From Clostridiaceae bacterium (GTDB lineage: Bacteria > Bacillota > Clostridia > Christensenellales > CAG-917), in NCBI GenBank assembly GCA_031289315.1, contig JAITPR010000052.1, positions 1-39,865 of the forward strand: 39,865 nucleotides of DNA, in the 5' to 3' direction. Under the pieces are notes generated by a model. That model was not told the origin of the DNA and made no database searches. It saw only the letters and a program-made list of their open reading frames with translations. Shown in pieces: positions 29,049 through 36,273 of this stretch. Numbering within the stretch: position 1 is the stretch's first letter; every line of letters begins with the position of its first letter. A program made the position numbers and the translations under genes.

Positions 29049-29582
29049 TTAATAATTTTTCGGGTCGACTTGGAAGTATGATTGCGGGTGGTCGCAGGTG
29101 GGGCATTTTTCGGGAGCGGTCGCAGAGGTTATGCGTCTGCCGCAGTTGCGGCATTCCCAAACGATGGGGGCGTCTTTCTTGAATACGTGGTCTTCCTTGA
29201 TGTTGGCGGCAAGCTTGCGGTATCTCTCTTCGTGATATTTTTCAACGGCGGCAACCGCGCGGAATTTAAAGGCTATGTCGGCGAAGCCTTCCTTGTCCGC
29301 GTCCTTTGCCATTTGTTCATACATTTCCTTCCATTCGTAGGCTTCGCCCGCAGCCGCATCTAAAAGATTTGTCGCGGTGTCGCCTATGCCGTGGAATAGC
29401 TTGAACCACATTTTAGCGTGTTCCTTTTCGTTCTCTGCGGTCTCCGCGAATAGGGCGGATATCTGCTCAAAGCCGTCCTTTTTGGCTTGGCTTGAGTAGT
29501 AAGAGTATTTGTTGCGCGCTTCGCTTTCGCCGGAAAACGCCGCCTTTAAATTTGCCTCTGTTTTAGAACCTTTCAATTCCAT
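29049..29582 (-). CDS. rbr: Rubrerythrin
   Basis: The product has 177 residues and reduces hydrogen peroxide in anaerobes through a di-iron site and a rubredoxin-type iron. The N-terminal ferritin-like domain has '[18 protein letters not shown]', '[13 protein letters not shown]' (E-x-x-H) and '[10 protein letters not shown]'. The C-terminal rubredoxin-like domain has 'WECRNCG' and 'EKCPTCDHP', the two C-x-x-C knuckles. The length is normal for rubrerythrin. The start at 29582 is chosen because GGAGG stands just upstream; the open frame extends further through promoter sequence. It faces away from panE and converges on rdgB. An electron donor gene is not adjacent; the flavodoxin at 10136 is a distant candidate only. 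Confidence 0.95.
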   Translation of the reverse strand: MELKGSKTEANLKAAFSGESEARNKYSYYSSQAKKDGFEQISALFAETAENEKEHAKMWFKLFHGIGDTATNLLDAAAGEAYEWKEMYEQMAKDADKEGFADIAFKFRAVAAVEKYHEERYRKLAANIKEDHVFKKDAPIVWECRNCGRRITSATAPEKCPTCDHPQSYFQVDPKNY

Positions 29583-29616
29583 ATTTTTTGACCTCCGATA
29601 ACGGTATATTTTATAT

Positions 29617-29645
29617 ATGATAACACGAAGAAGCGCGAAATTCAA
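29617..29645 (-). promoter_or_regulatory. Promoter of rubrerythrin
   Basis: On the minus strand, TTGAAT (29645-29640) and TATCAT (29622-29617) are separated by 17 bp. No obvious PerR-box palindrome is visible near it. Confidence 0.6.
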
Positions 29646-29753
29646 TAGAAATCCGCATTATATTTAATTTTTTGTCGTAAATAAATTTGAGATGTGACAT
29701 CTACGCGAATTTAACGCAGGCTCAAGGCGATATCTGCACGAAGAGGGTTACTG

Positions 29754-29912
29754 CTCAAAGTAACAAAGGAGGCGCCGGGGGATTGATACTAATAAAATTA
29801 AAAAGCGCGGTTGAGGGCAAGGTACTTGCGGCAACCGCGTTTTTTCAGGTTATCAAGATGCAACGTCACGTTGCCGGCTTCTTGGGTTCTTTCTTGCCGG
29901 CAAGAAAGAACT
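29754..29912 (-). repeat. Dispersed element B, copy 5 (reverse orientation)
   Basis: CTCAAAGTAACAAAGGAG, GATTGATACTAATAAAATTA and the hairpin AAAAAGCGCGGTTG with its complement (29800-29845) are followed by CAGGTTATCAAG. A second hairpin (GGTTCTTTCTTGCC with GGCAAGAAAGAAC) ends the copy. It lies between rubrerythrin and panE and may terminate panE transcription. Confidence 0.8.
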
Positions 29913-29929
29913 ACGCTTTTAAATCCATA

Positions 29930-30934
29930 TCAATCAAAAAAACGAAGGTTACCAAAGGAGGGTTTTAGATTGCCGTTTTCTATTTCCTTTACGAGTTCGA
30001 CGACCTTATCGTTATATGGGGTAGGCACGCCGGCTTTAGCGCCGTATTCGCAAACCACGCCGTTGATAGCGTCGATTTCGCATTTTTTACCTTTTTCCAA
30101 ATCCTGTAGCATGCTGGCCTTTATGTGCTTGTGTTTTTTCATAGCGATAGGAATTATCATGAAAGCAAGTTTACGTTTGAATTCGCTATGATAATCAAGG
30201 AGCTTTGCCACATCCTTGCCTTGAATTTTTTCTATACGTATATTGAGGGCGGCGGCTGTGTCAAGCACCTCTTTGATAATTTTTTGCGCACAAAGACGGC
30301 TTGAGGGGTTCTTATTTACTTCGCCGAATGTGGCTCCGAGTACGGCGGACATGCCGGAAAATGCGGCGTTAATCAGTAGCTTTGCCCAACGGGAACCGAT
30401 GAAATTCTCTTCCGTTTCAACGACGCCCATGGTTTCGAGCAGTGATTTTATCGCGGTGAATTTTTCGTCGTTGCCGCCTCCGAAGCTACCTAGACCAAAG
30501 GAGATTGCGTCCGGTTCGGATGTTAATTCGCATACGCCGGGCGACAAGAGCGTCGCTCCCCACGCTATCGTACAGCCGAATGTGCGCTTTGCGCCGACGA
30601 TTTCGGAAATAGGTAACTCCGGCAATCCGTTTTGCATGGTGCAGATTACACCGTCGGGGGCAAGCTTGTCCGACAAAAATCGCACTACCGCGCGGTTGTC
30701 GATTACCTTTGTCAGGAGGAAAATAATATCGTAACCGCCCGGCATTTCGTCGGGAAACAGCGCGGTTACGGGGATGTTTAAGTTTACCGTGCCGGTGACG
30801 GTCGCGCCGTGTTCGCGTAGCGCGGTGATGTGCGCTACGTTGCGGTTGACGAGGTCAACGGGTATGCCCGCCTTTGTTATGTACGCGCCTAGCACGGTGC
30901 CTAAGGACCCGGCTCCGTAAATTGCAATTCTCAT
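29930..30934 (-). CDS. panE: 2-dehydropantoate 2-reductase (ketopantoate reductase)
   Basis: The product has 334 residues and reduces ketopantoate with NADPH in pantothenate (vitamin B5) synthesis. The N-terminal Rossmann domain has 'IAIYGAGSLGTVLGAYI' near 3, 'LLTKV' near 73 and 'TMQNGL' near 99. The C-terminal ApbA_C helical domain has 'WAKLLINAAFSGMSAVLGATFGE' with the catalytic Lys (segment can be read near 184-206) and 'KHIKASMLQDLEKGKKCEID' near 272. The length is typical. The family also contains reductases for other 2-oxo acids, so the substrate is not certain; no panB, panC or panD is nearby. The ATG at 30934 has only a weak ribosome binding site. Confidence 0.88.
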   Translation of the reverse strand: MRIAIYGAGSLGTVLGAYITKAGIPVDLVNRNVAHITALREHGATVTGTVNLNIPVTALFPDEMPGGYDIIFLLTKVIDNRAVVRFLSDKLAPDGVICTMQNGLPELPISEIVGAKRTFGCTIAWGATLLSPGVCELTSEPDAISFGLGSFGGGNDEKFTAIKSLLETMGVVETEENFIGSRWAKLLINAAFSGMSAVLGATFGEVNKNPSSRLCAQKIIKEVLDTAAALNIRIEKIQGKDVAKLLDYHSEFKRKLAFMIIPIAMKKHKHIKASMLQDLEKGKKCEIDAINGVVCEYGAKAGVPTPYNDKVVELVKEIENGNLKPSFGNLRFFD

Positions 30935-31036
30935 ATATTTCCGCCTTGTGTAACTTTAAATTTCGGCGTAGCTTAAAGCAAATCCGATTGTGATAATTAT
31001 ACCATTCGTTTTAAACTATTGCAACCGAAGATATAA

Positions 31037-31105
31037 GGGGGACAATTCGCGGTGATAAAATATTTTATTGGCAGGCAAGTCGTCACTATGGGTTGTCCGC
31101 ACCCT
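31037..31105 (+). repeat. Element A, complete copy
   Basis: GGGGACAATTCGCGGT, GATAAAATATTTTATTGGCA, GGCAAGTCGTCACTATGG and GTTGTCCGCACCCT match the consensus order. Confidence 0.85.
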
Positions 31106-31191
31106 ATAAGGGTAAGTGCATTTTCATGTGGTTGCACCGTTTCGGAAGACAAATCGTGTCGCTACGGTGGGAATAACTTTTCCTCAATACA

Positions 31192-31220
31192 AAAAACGAG
31201 CGATAAAATCACTCGTTTTT
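31192..31220 (-). terminator. Terminator of the seven-gene tRNA unit
   Basis: AAAAACGAG pairs with CTCGTTTTT with an inner GAT/ATC pair. It lies directly downstream of tRNA-Lys on the minus strand. Confidence 0.75.
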
Positions 31221-31228
31221 GTTGTGGT

Positions 31229-31304
31229 TGGTGCGCCTTCAGGGATTCGAACCCGGGACCCACTGATTAAGAGTCAGTTGCTCTACCGACTGAGCTAAAA
31301 GCGC
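31229..31304 (-). tRNA. tRNA-Lys (anticodon CTT)
   Basis: The acceptor GCGCTTT pairs with GAAGGCGC with one mismatch, and CCA is encoded. The anticodon loop CTCTTAA between CTGA and TCAG gives CTT. The T arm GGGTTCGAATCCC is intact. Confidence 0.95.
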
Positions 31305-31596
31305 AAATATTAAGCTTATTTATTCGGGTGTGGACAATCCGTAGCGACGACTTGTCTAAGCCCATTTATTCTATAATAAAGAGGTTATTCTGTCAAACGA
31401 TTTTGCCCGTTGAACAAAATATTCGCGGATACCGGCTGATAAACGGAGATTTCAGGTTGAGCCGTGTAGGTTGTATTCGGCGGATACCGAAGTCCGGTTG
31501 AGCCGTGTAAGGTTGACCTTTCTAGGATACTTCCGGTTAAGCCGTTTTTGACAACCTTGCCGGTTATCGTCCGCTACGTTCCCGCAGTGAGTTAAG
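31305..31596. repeat. tRNA spacer with element A half and degenerate triplication
   Basis: A left half of element A is at 31326-31363 (GGGTGTGGACAATCCGTAGC). Three degenerate units follow, each with GGTTGAGCCGTGTA or GGTTAAGCCGTTTT, at about 31454, 31497 and 31535. No gene is seen. Confidence 0.65.
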
Positions 31597-31682
31597 TGGT
31601 GCGACCGAAGAGACTCGAACTCCCACATCGAAGAAATACCGGAACCTAAATCCGGCGCGTCTGCCAATTCCGCCACGGTCGC
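31597..31682 (-). tRNA. tRNA-Leu (anticodon TAG)
   Basis: This is a class II tRNA with a long variable arm. The anticodon loop TTTAGGT between CCGGA and TCCGG gives TAG, which reads CUA. The acceptor GCGACCG pairs with CGGTCGC, and CCA is encoded. Confidence 0.95.
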
Positions 31683-32020
31683 AAAAAAAATTTGTATTAG
31701 GCGGAAGCTTTTAGCAACCGTCGTTTGTGTATCGTTGCCCGCCGGCGTAATGCCGCAGGACTTCGAAATGCCGAGCTTGTCTTTGTTAGGTATAAGACTT
31801 TTAATGCAATCGACTATACGTTTTACCGCATGGAACGCCTTTTATAGACAAGCGATTTGCGGTGGTTTTTACCGCATGGAATGCCTTTTATAAAAACGAC
31901 ATTCAACGGCGTTTTATACGCTCCGTTTTGTTAGGTACAAAACGGGGAATACTTACAACCGTGCGGTTGAACCGCTCCCGCTCCGCCGGACGGGCGGAAC
32001 GGAAAATAAGCGGTTTAAGG
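31683..32020. other. 338-bp tRNA spacer with a short direct repeat
   Basis: No gene is seen. GTTTTACCGCATGGAACGCC followed by TTTTATA (about 31820-31846) recurs as TTTTTACCGCATGGAATGCC followed by TTTTATA (about 31866-31892). No promoter is clear. Confidence 0.55.
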
Positions 32021-32096
32021 TGGTGATCCACCGGAGGGTCGAACTCCGGACACCATGATTAAAAGTCATGTGCTCTACCGGCTGAGCTAGTGGATC
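32021..32096 (-). tRNA. tRNA-Lys (anticodon TTT)
   Basis: The acceptor GATCCAC pairs with GTGGATC, and CCA is encoded. The anticodon loop CTTTTAA between ATGA and TCAT gives TTT. Confidence 0.95.
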
Positions 32097-32193
32097 GTTT
32101 GATTTGCGGCGCTACGATGGAAGCGCGCGGAGTTAGTGGATTTGGTTGACTTGCGGCACGGCGCTAGAAGCGCGCGTGAGCCGGAATTCTTAG

Positions 32194-32267
32194 TGGCAGG
32201 GGTGGCAAGATTTGAACTTACGAGTGCGGGAGTCAAAGTCCCGTGCCTTACCGCTTGGCTACACCCC
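32194..32267 (-). tRNA. tRNA-Gln (anticodon TTG)
   Basis: The acceptor GGGGTGT pairs with CCACCCC with a mismatch at the inner end, and CCA is encoded. The anticodon loop CTTTGAC between GGGA and TCCC gives TTG. Confidence 0.93.
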
Positions 32268-32484
32268 TATATTTATGATGTCCGCGGGCGCTTTTGCAAG
32301 GAACCGTGGTCTTGCGCGAATGCCGCTTACGTCGTCGTATTAAACGGTCTTACGCGGACGTTGCTTACGCAAACGGTCTTACGCCTGCGCGGCGTATTAA
32401 ATGATTTTATACGGATGTCACCTTAAGCTGGTCGTATTAAACCGGTCTTATACGGAACACCGCTTACGCCGTCATATTAAAAAG
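32268..32484. repeat. tRNA spacer with degenerate repeats
   Basis: The spacer is largely built from repeated pieces such as CGTATTAAACGGTCTTACGC, CAAACGGTCTTACGCCTGCG and CGTATTAAACCGGTCTTATA, with GCTTACG between them. No gene is seen. Confidence 0.55.
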
Positions 32485-32562
32485 TGGGGTGAGTAATGGG
32501 ATTCGAACCCATGACCTCCAGGGCCACAACCTGGCGCTACTGCCGACTGAGCTATACCCACC
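32485..32562 (-). tRNA. tRNA-His (anticodon GTG)
   Basis: The extra 5' G (position -1) pairs with C73, as in all bacterial histidine tRNAs. The acceptor GTGGGTA pairs with TACTCAC, and CCA is encoded. The anticodon loop TTGTGGC gives GTG. Confidence 0.95.
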
Positions 32563-32589
32563 GTTAAAATATAGCGGACTAAATCCGCC

Positions 32590-32725
32590 AGGTTATGAAA
32601 AAAAGAAGCGTGTGACCGGACGGTGCCGAGGCGTTCTCTTTAGTGTTATAAAAAAAGAAGCAAGCGTTGCCGGGAGTCTTTTTCAGTGTTACGAAAAAAG
32701 AAGCGTGTGACCGGACGGTGCCTAA
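32590..32725. repeat. tRNA spacer with a repeated block
   Basis: AAAAAAAGAAGCGTGTGACC with GGACGGTGCC (about 32598-32628) recurs at about 32692-32722. A diverged unit (AAAAAAAGAAGCAAGCGTTG) and TTTAGTGTTA or TTCAGTGTTA lie between them. Confidence 0.65.
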
Positions 32726-32781
32726 ACATTCTTTTTGATTTACGGTTGCCGGCGGACGGATTTTTGCCCCTTCGCCGGTTT

Positions 32782-32858
32782 TGGCGGACCAGGAGGGATT
32801 CGAACCCCCGACCCACGGCTTAGAAGGCCGTTGCTCTGTCCTACTGAGCTACTGGACC
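32782..32858 (-). tRNA. tRNA-Arg (anticodon TCT)
   Basis: The acceptor GGTCCAG pairs with CTGGTCC, and CCA is encoded. The anticodon loop CTTCTAA between CGGC and GCCG gives TCT. The T arm GGGTTCGAATCCC is intact. Confidence 0.95.
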
Positions 32859-32865
32859 GTAAGAG

Positions 32866-32939
32866 TGGAGCGGGTGATGGGAATCGAACCCACGCGACCA
32901 GCTTGGAAGGCTGGGATTCTACCGTTGAACTACACCCGC
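32866..32939 (-). tRNA. tRNA-Gly (anticodon TCC)
   Basis: The acceptor GCGGGTG pairs with CACCCGC, and CCA is encoded. The anticodon loop CTTCCAA between CAGC and GCTG gives TCC. It is the first gene of the seven-gene minus-strand unit. Confidence 0.95.
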
Positions 32940-33026
32940 GTACAATATCGGGATGCCGCGCCTAAAAGTTACAAGCGGGGCATCAACATTGTTAATGCTT
33001 TAGCATTTTATCACGGAGTGTGAAGC

Positions 33027-33161
33027 ATGTCAACACTATTAAGCCGTTTGTGGCGTTCTTTTAAAAAATTTTTCCGCAAAAGGGCGAAAGAAAGCCTCAT
33101 TATTAACTTTTGCACCGTCACAAATGCTTGCTTTTGTGGCGTACGTGTATTAGAATATTAG
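33027..33161 (+). CDS. Possible 44-residue basic amphipathic peptide
   Basis: The ATG at 33027 follows GGAG (33015-33018) with an 8-nt spacer and opens a 44-codon frame ending in TAG at 33159-33161. The first half, 'MSTLLSRLWRSFKKFFRKRA', would form a strongly basic amphipathic helix; the second half has two Cys. I recognise no family. It lies between the tRNA unit and aspS, and its end overlaps the predicted aspS promoter. A chance frame is quite possible. Confidence 0.3.
   Translation: MSTLLSRLWRSFKKFFRKRAKESLIINFCTVTNACFCGVRVLEY
33128..33156 (+). promoter_or_regulatory. Promoter of aspS, with leader hairpins
   Basis: TTGCTT (33128-33133) and TAGAAT (33151-33156) are separated by 17 bp. 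The leader of about 75 nt then has a hairpin of GTTCAT with ATGAAC (about 33163-33180) and a GC-only hairpin near 33197-33218 (GGGCGCGTGCGC, then GCGCGCG). No T-box sequence is visible. Confidence 0.5.
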
Positions 33162-33236
33162 TGTTCATAGACATATGAACGGTAGCTATATTAAAGGGCG
33201 CGTGCGCGGGAGCGCGCGAGGTATAAGGGAAATTCA

Positions 33237-35039
33237 ATGGCGGAATTTTTTACGGGACTGAAAAGAACCGATATGTGCGGTACGCTTAGGCATAAGCACA
33301 AGGACAAAGAAGTTACGGTGATGGGCTTTGCGCAAAAGTGTAGGAATTTAGGTTCGCTTTTGTTCATTGATTTAAGGGACCGCACGGGGCTTGTGCAGGT
33401 GGCTTTCGACAGCTCAAAAAACAAGGAATTGTTTGAAAAGGCGGCGACGGTGCGCAACGAATACGTACTGGTCGTGAAGGGTACGGTGCGTGCGCGTTCG
33501 GCAAAAAATAAAAATCCGAATATGCCCACCGGCGGCATAGAGGTGGAGGCTTCCGATTTGCGAATTGTTTCGGAGGCGGAGACCGCGCCGTTTTCTGTTG
33601 CGGACGACGTGAACGAGCAGCTACGTCTCAAATACAGGTATTTGGATTTAAGGCGTCCGGCGCTTCAAAGCAAGCTGGTAATGCGGGATAAAATTGCGCG
33701 GACGGCGCGGAATTATTTGGCTAAGCAGGGATTTTTAGAGATTGAAACCCCGTTTTTGGGCAAATCCACGCCGGAGGGCGCGCGCGACTATTTAGTGCCG
33801 TCGCGCATAAAAAAAGGTTCGTTTTACGCGTTGCCGCAGTCGCCGCAGTTATATAAGCAGTTGCTGATGATTGCCGGCATGGACAGATATTATCAAATTG
33901 CGCGGTGTTTCCGCGACGAGGATTTACGCGCCAACCGTCAGCCGGAGTTCACGCAGATAGACTTGGAAATGAGCTTCGTCGACAGCGAGGAAGACGTAAT
34001 GGAGATTGCGGAGGGCTTAATTAAAAAGCTGTTTGCGGACTGCCTCAAGGTTAAATTTACCGAACCGTTCCGGAGGCTTTCCTTTGAGGAGGCAATGGAG
34101 CGCTTTGGCAGTGATAAGCCGGACACACGCTTCGGGCTAGAGCTTCAAAATCTTAGCGCGGAGGTTGCGGAATGCGGCTTCGGAATGTTTACGGACGCGA
34201 TAGCGGCGGGCGGCTCCGTGCGGGCTATAACCGTGCCGTCGGGCGCGGCGGCGTTCACGCGGAAGGAATGCGACGCGTTCGGCGAATTCGTCAAGGACTT
34301 CGGCGCGAAGGGCGTGGTGTCCGCCTTGTTTAAGGAGGGGACTGTGCCGTCGTTTTTCAAGTTTTTGAACGACGGAGAGATAGCCGCTGTAAAGGCTCGG
34401 TTGTCGGTGAAGGACGGCGACGCGGTGTTTATAGTCGCGGATAAGAGCGATAAAGTCGTTTTTGACTCGTTGGGGGCGCTTAGGTTGCACATAGCGAAGA
34501 AGCTGTCCTTGATTGACGAGAGCAAGTTTGATATTCTTTGGGTCAAGGATTTTCCGCTTTACGAATACAGCGCGGAGGACGGCAGATACTATGCCATGCA
34601 CCACCCGTTCACCAGCCCGAAAAACGAGGATTTGCAATATATGGAGTCCAACCCGTCGAAGGTTCGCGCGAAGGCGTACGACCTTGTTATTAACGGTCAG
34701 GAGGCGGGCGGCGGCAGCGTGAGAATTCACAATCCCGCCATACAGAAGCTGATGTTTCAGGTGCTAGGCATGAGCGACGAGGAAATAAAGGAGCGGTTCG
34801 GTTTCTTCATAGAGGCGTTTAAATACGGCACGCCTCCGCACGGCGGGCTTGCTTTCGGAATGGACAGATTGGCGATGCTTTTTACCGGCACCGACAATAT
34901 AAAGGACGTTATAGCCTTCCCGAAGGTGCAGAATGCGTCTTGCCTTATGACGGGCGCGCCGGACTATGTGGAGCTTAAGCAGTTGAAAGAGCTAGGAATA
35001 GAGTTAAGAGCCAAGCAACCGACCGACAAGGGCGAATAA
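33237..35039 (+). CDS. aspS: Aspartate-tRNA ligase
   Basis: The product has 600 residues and charges tRNA-Asp (and possibly tRNA-Asn if no AsnRS exists). It is the bacterial form: an N-terminal OB-fold anticodon domain ('VTVMGFAQKCRNLGSLLFIDL' read as its core near 26-46), the class II motif 1 region near 140-180, motif 2 'FRDEDLRANRQPEFTQIDLE' near 222, the GAD insertion near 290-410, 'HHPFTSP' near 456 and motif 3 'GLAFGMDRLAMLFTG' near 537. AAGGGA precedes the ATG. No tRNA-Asp lies in the nearby cluster. The gene is complete. Confidence 0.97.
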   Translation: MAEFFTGLKRTDMCGTLRHKHKDKEVTVMGFAQKCRNLGSLLFIDLRDRTGLVQVAFDSSKNKELFEKAATVRNEYVLVVKGTVRARSAKNKNPNMPTGGIEVEASDLRIVSEAETAPFSVADDVNEQLRLKYRYLDLRRPALQSKLVMRDKIARTARNYLAKQGFLEIETPFLGKSTPEGARDYLVPSRIKKGSFYALPQSPQLYKQLLMIAGMDRYYQIARCFRDEDLRANRQPEFTQIDLEMSFVDSEEDVMEIAEGLIKKLFADCLKVKFTEPFRRLSFEEAMERFGSDKPDTRFGLELQNLSAEVAECGFGMFTDAIAAGGSVRAITVPSGAAAFTRKECDAFGEFVKDFGAKGVVSALFKEGTVPSFFKFLNDGEIAAVKARLSVKDGDAVFIVADKSDKVVFDSLGALRLHIAKKLSLIDESKFDILWVKDFPLYEYSAEDGRYYAMHHPFTSPKNEDLQYMESNPSKVRAKAYDLVINGQEAGGGSVRIHNPAIQKLMFQVLGMSDEEIKERFGFFIEAFKYGTPPHGGLAFGMDRLAMLFTGTDNIKDVIAFPKVQNASCLMTGAPDYVELKQLKELGIELRAKQPTDKGE

Positions 35040-35114
35040 AAACACGTTTGCGACGTGTTGCAAAGGTGGAAAAAACCTTTGTGACGCGCGCTATAAATTA
35101 CGGATAACACTTAA

Positions 35115-35705
35115 ATGACGGAAAGCGGCACGGTTACGAAACTGAAAAAGGATAAAGCGGTTATTTCTTTCGACCGCCGTTCTGCGTGCGACAAATGCCG
35201 CATGTGTGCGGTGTCGAAGGGCGGCATGAAAGTGGAAATTCTCATTAAAAACACGCTGAGTAAGAACGTAGGTGATACGGTCTGCGTGGAAATGGGGAAC
35301 AAATATATAATGACGGCGGCGCTTATCGTCTACGTAATACCGCTTATTTTGGTAGCGGCGGGTTTGCTTTTGGGGCGGCTCATGGGTGAGATGGAGCAGA
35401 TAATTTTGGCGTGCGTAGGGCTTGTAGTTGGGTTTGTGACGTCGGCGCTTTTGGACAAGATTTTGAAGAAGCGGAAGGGCTTCAGCCCCGTGATGGTGAG
35501 CGAAGCGGAAGCGGCGCAAATGTCAAATGATGGCGTTAGTGGCGCGAAAAGCGGAGATAAAACCGATTACGAGGTAGCAGCGGAGCTTGAAGCGGAGAGT
35601 GCGACGGAAAAAACGGAAGCCGAAAACGAATACGGAGCCGGTAATATTTACGAGTCGGAAGCGCGCGATTATATCGAACGTGAAGAAAAAAACGCCCGCG
35701 AATAA
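35115..35705 (+). CDS. RseC/MucC-like membrane protein
   Basis: The product has 196 residues. It has an N-terminal Cys-rich part ('SACDKCRMC'), two membrane helices near 75-95 and 98-118 ('LIVYVIPLILVAAGLLLGRL' and 'IILACVGLVVGFVTSALL'), and a polar tail. This is the layout of the RseC/MucC family, which in other bacteria is tied to the SoxR-reducing or Rnf redox complexes. The C-terminal 70 residues are acidic and low in complexity (many Glu and Ala), longer than in most members. No rnf genes are in the window. It follows aspS after 75 nt with two small hairpins. Confidence 0.8.
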   Translation: MTESGTVTKLKKDKAVISFDRRSACDKCRMCAVSKGGMKVEILIKNTLSKNVGDTVCVEMGNKYIMTAALIVYVIPLILVAAGLLLGRLMGEMEQIILACVGLVVGFVTSALLDKILKKRKGFSPVMVSEAEAAQMSNDGVSGAKSGDKTDYEVAAELEAESATEKTEAENEYGAGNIYESEARDYIEREEKNARE

Positions 35706-35941
35706 AAAACTCCGTGCTTAAAAAACTTCGCTAGAAGAAAGTTAACATGAGCGAAAAAGCTTCGCTAGAAAAAAAATGTCCGCGATGAAAAAAGCGAACG
35801 CGAGTGGAAAAAACAAGCGTGAGCGAAAAAATAAGCGGGGGCAATGGATAAGCTTGCCTAATAAATAAGATAATAAAAAAGATAATAAAAATTGTCCGAC
35901 GCGCCGAATGGCGGTTGCGGGCGGACGCCTAAGGAGAAAGT
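35700..35941. repeat. Degenerate repeats after the rseC-like gene
   Basis: The spacer contains repeated pieces: CTTAAAAAACTTCGCTAGAA and AGCTTCGCTAGAAAAAAAAT; GAGCGAAAAA twice; and ATAAGATAATAAAAAAGATA. The gene's own end (GAAAAAAACGCCCGCGAAT) resembles GAAAAAAGCGAACGCGAGT further right. No gene is seen. GGAG precedes the trxA start. Confidence 0.5.
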
Positions 35942-36262
35942 ATGGGTGCATACACAGAGATTACCAACGAAAATTTAGATGCCGTGATAAACGGCGGCAA
36001 AGCGGTGCTTATCGACTTTTGGGCTAGCTGGTGCGGACCTTGTAAAATGCTTAGTCCGGTTGTTGAGGAACTTGCCGCGGAGTACGAGGGACGCGCCGTT
36101 GTCGCTAAGTGCAACGTGGACGATTGCCCGGACATAGCCATGAATTTTCAGATAAGCAGTATCCCTGCGTTGTTGTTTTTCAAGGACGGCGAATTAAAAG
36201 AAAAGGCTGTAGGCTTCCGTAATAAGGGCATGCTAGCCGCGACGCTTGATAAATATTTATAA
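35942..36262 (+). CDS. trxA: Thioredoxin
   Basis: The product has 106 residues and is a cytoplasmic disulfide reductase. The active site 'WASWCGPCK' lies at residues 26-34, with the buried Asp in 'LIDFW' and the cis-Pro in 'SSIPALLFF' near 75 (Ala instead of the common Thr after Pro). The length is typical. AAGGAG precedes the ATG at 35942. glyA follows after 11 nt, so the two are co-transcribed. Thioredoxin reductase is not in the window. Confidence 0.96.
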   Translation: MGAYTEITNENLDAVINGGKAVLIDFWASWCGPCKMLSPVVEELAAEYEGRAVVAKCNVDDCPDIAMNFQISSIPALLFFKDGELKEKAVGFRNKGMLAATLDKYL

Positions 36263-36273
36263 GGAAAAAAGAG

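Noticed and set aside
32940..33236. A T-box leader for aspS
   Set aside because: No T-box consensus (AGGGTGG with ACCGCG) is present, and the leader predicted from the promoter is only about 75 nt.
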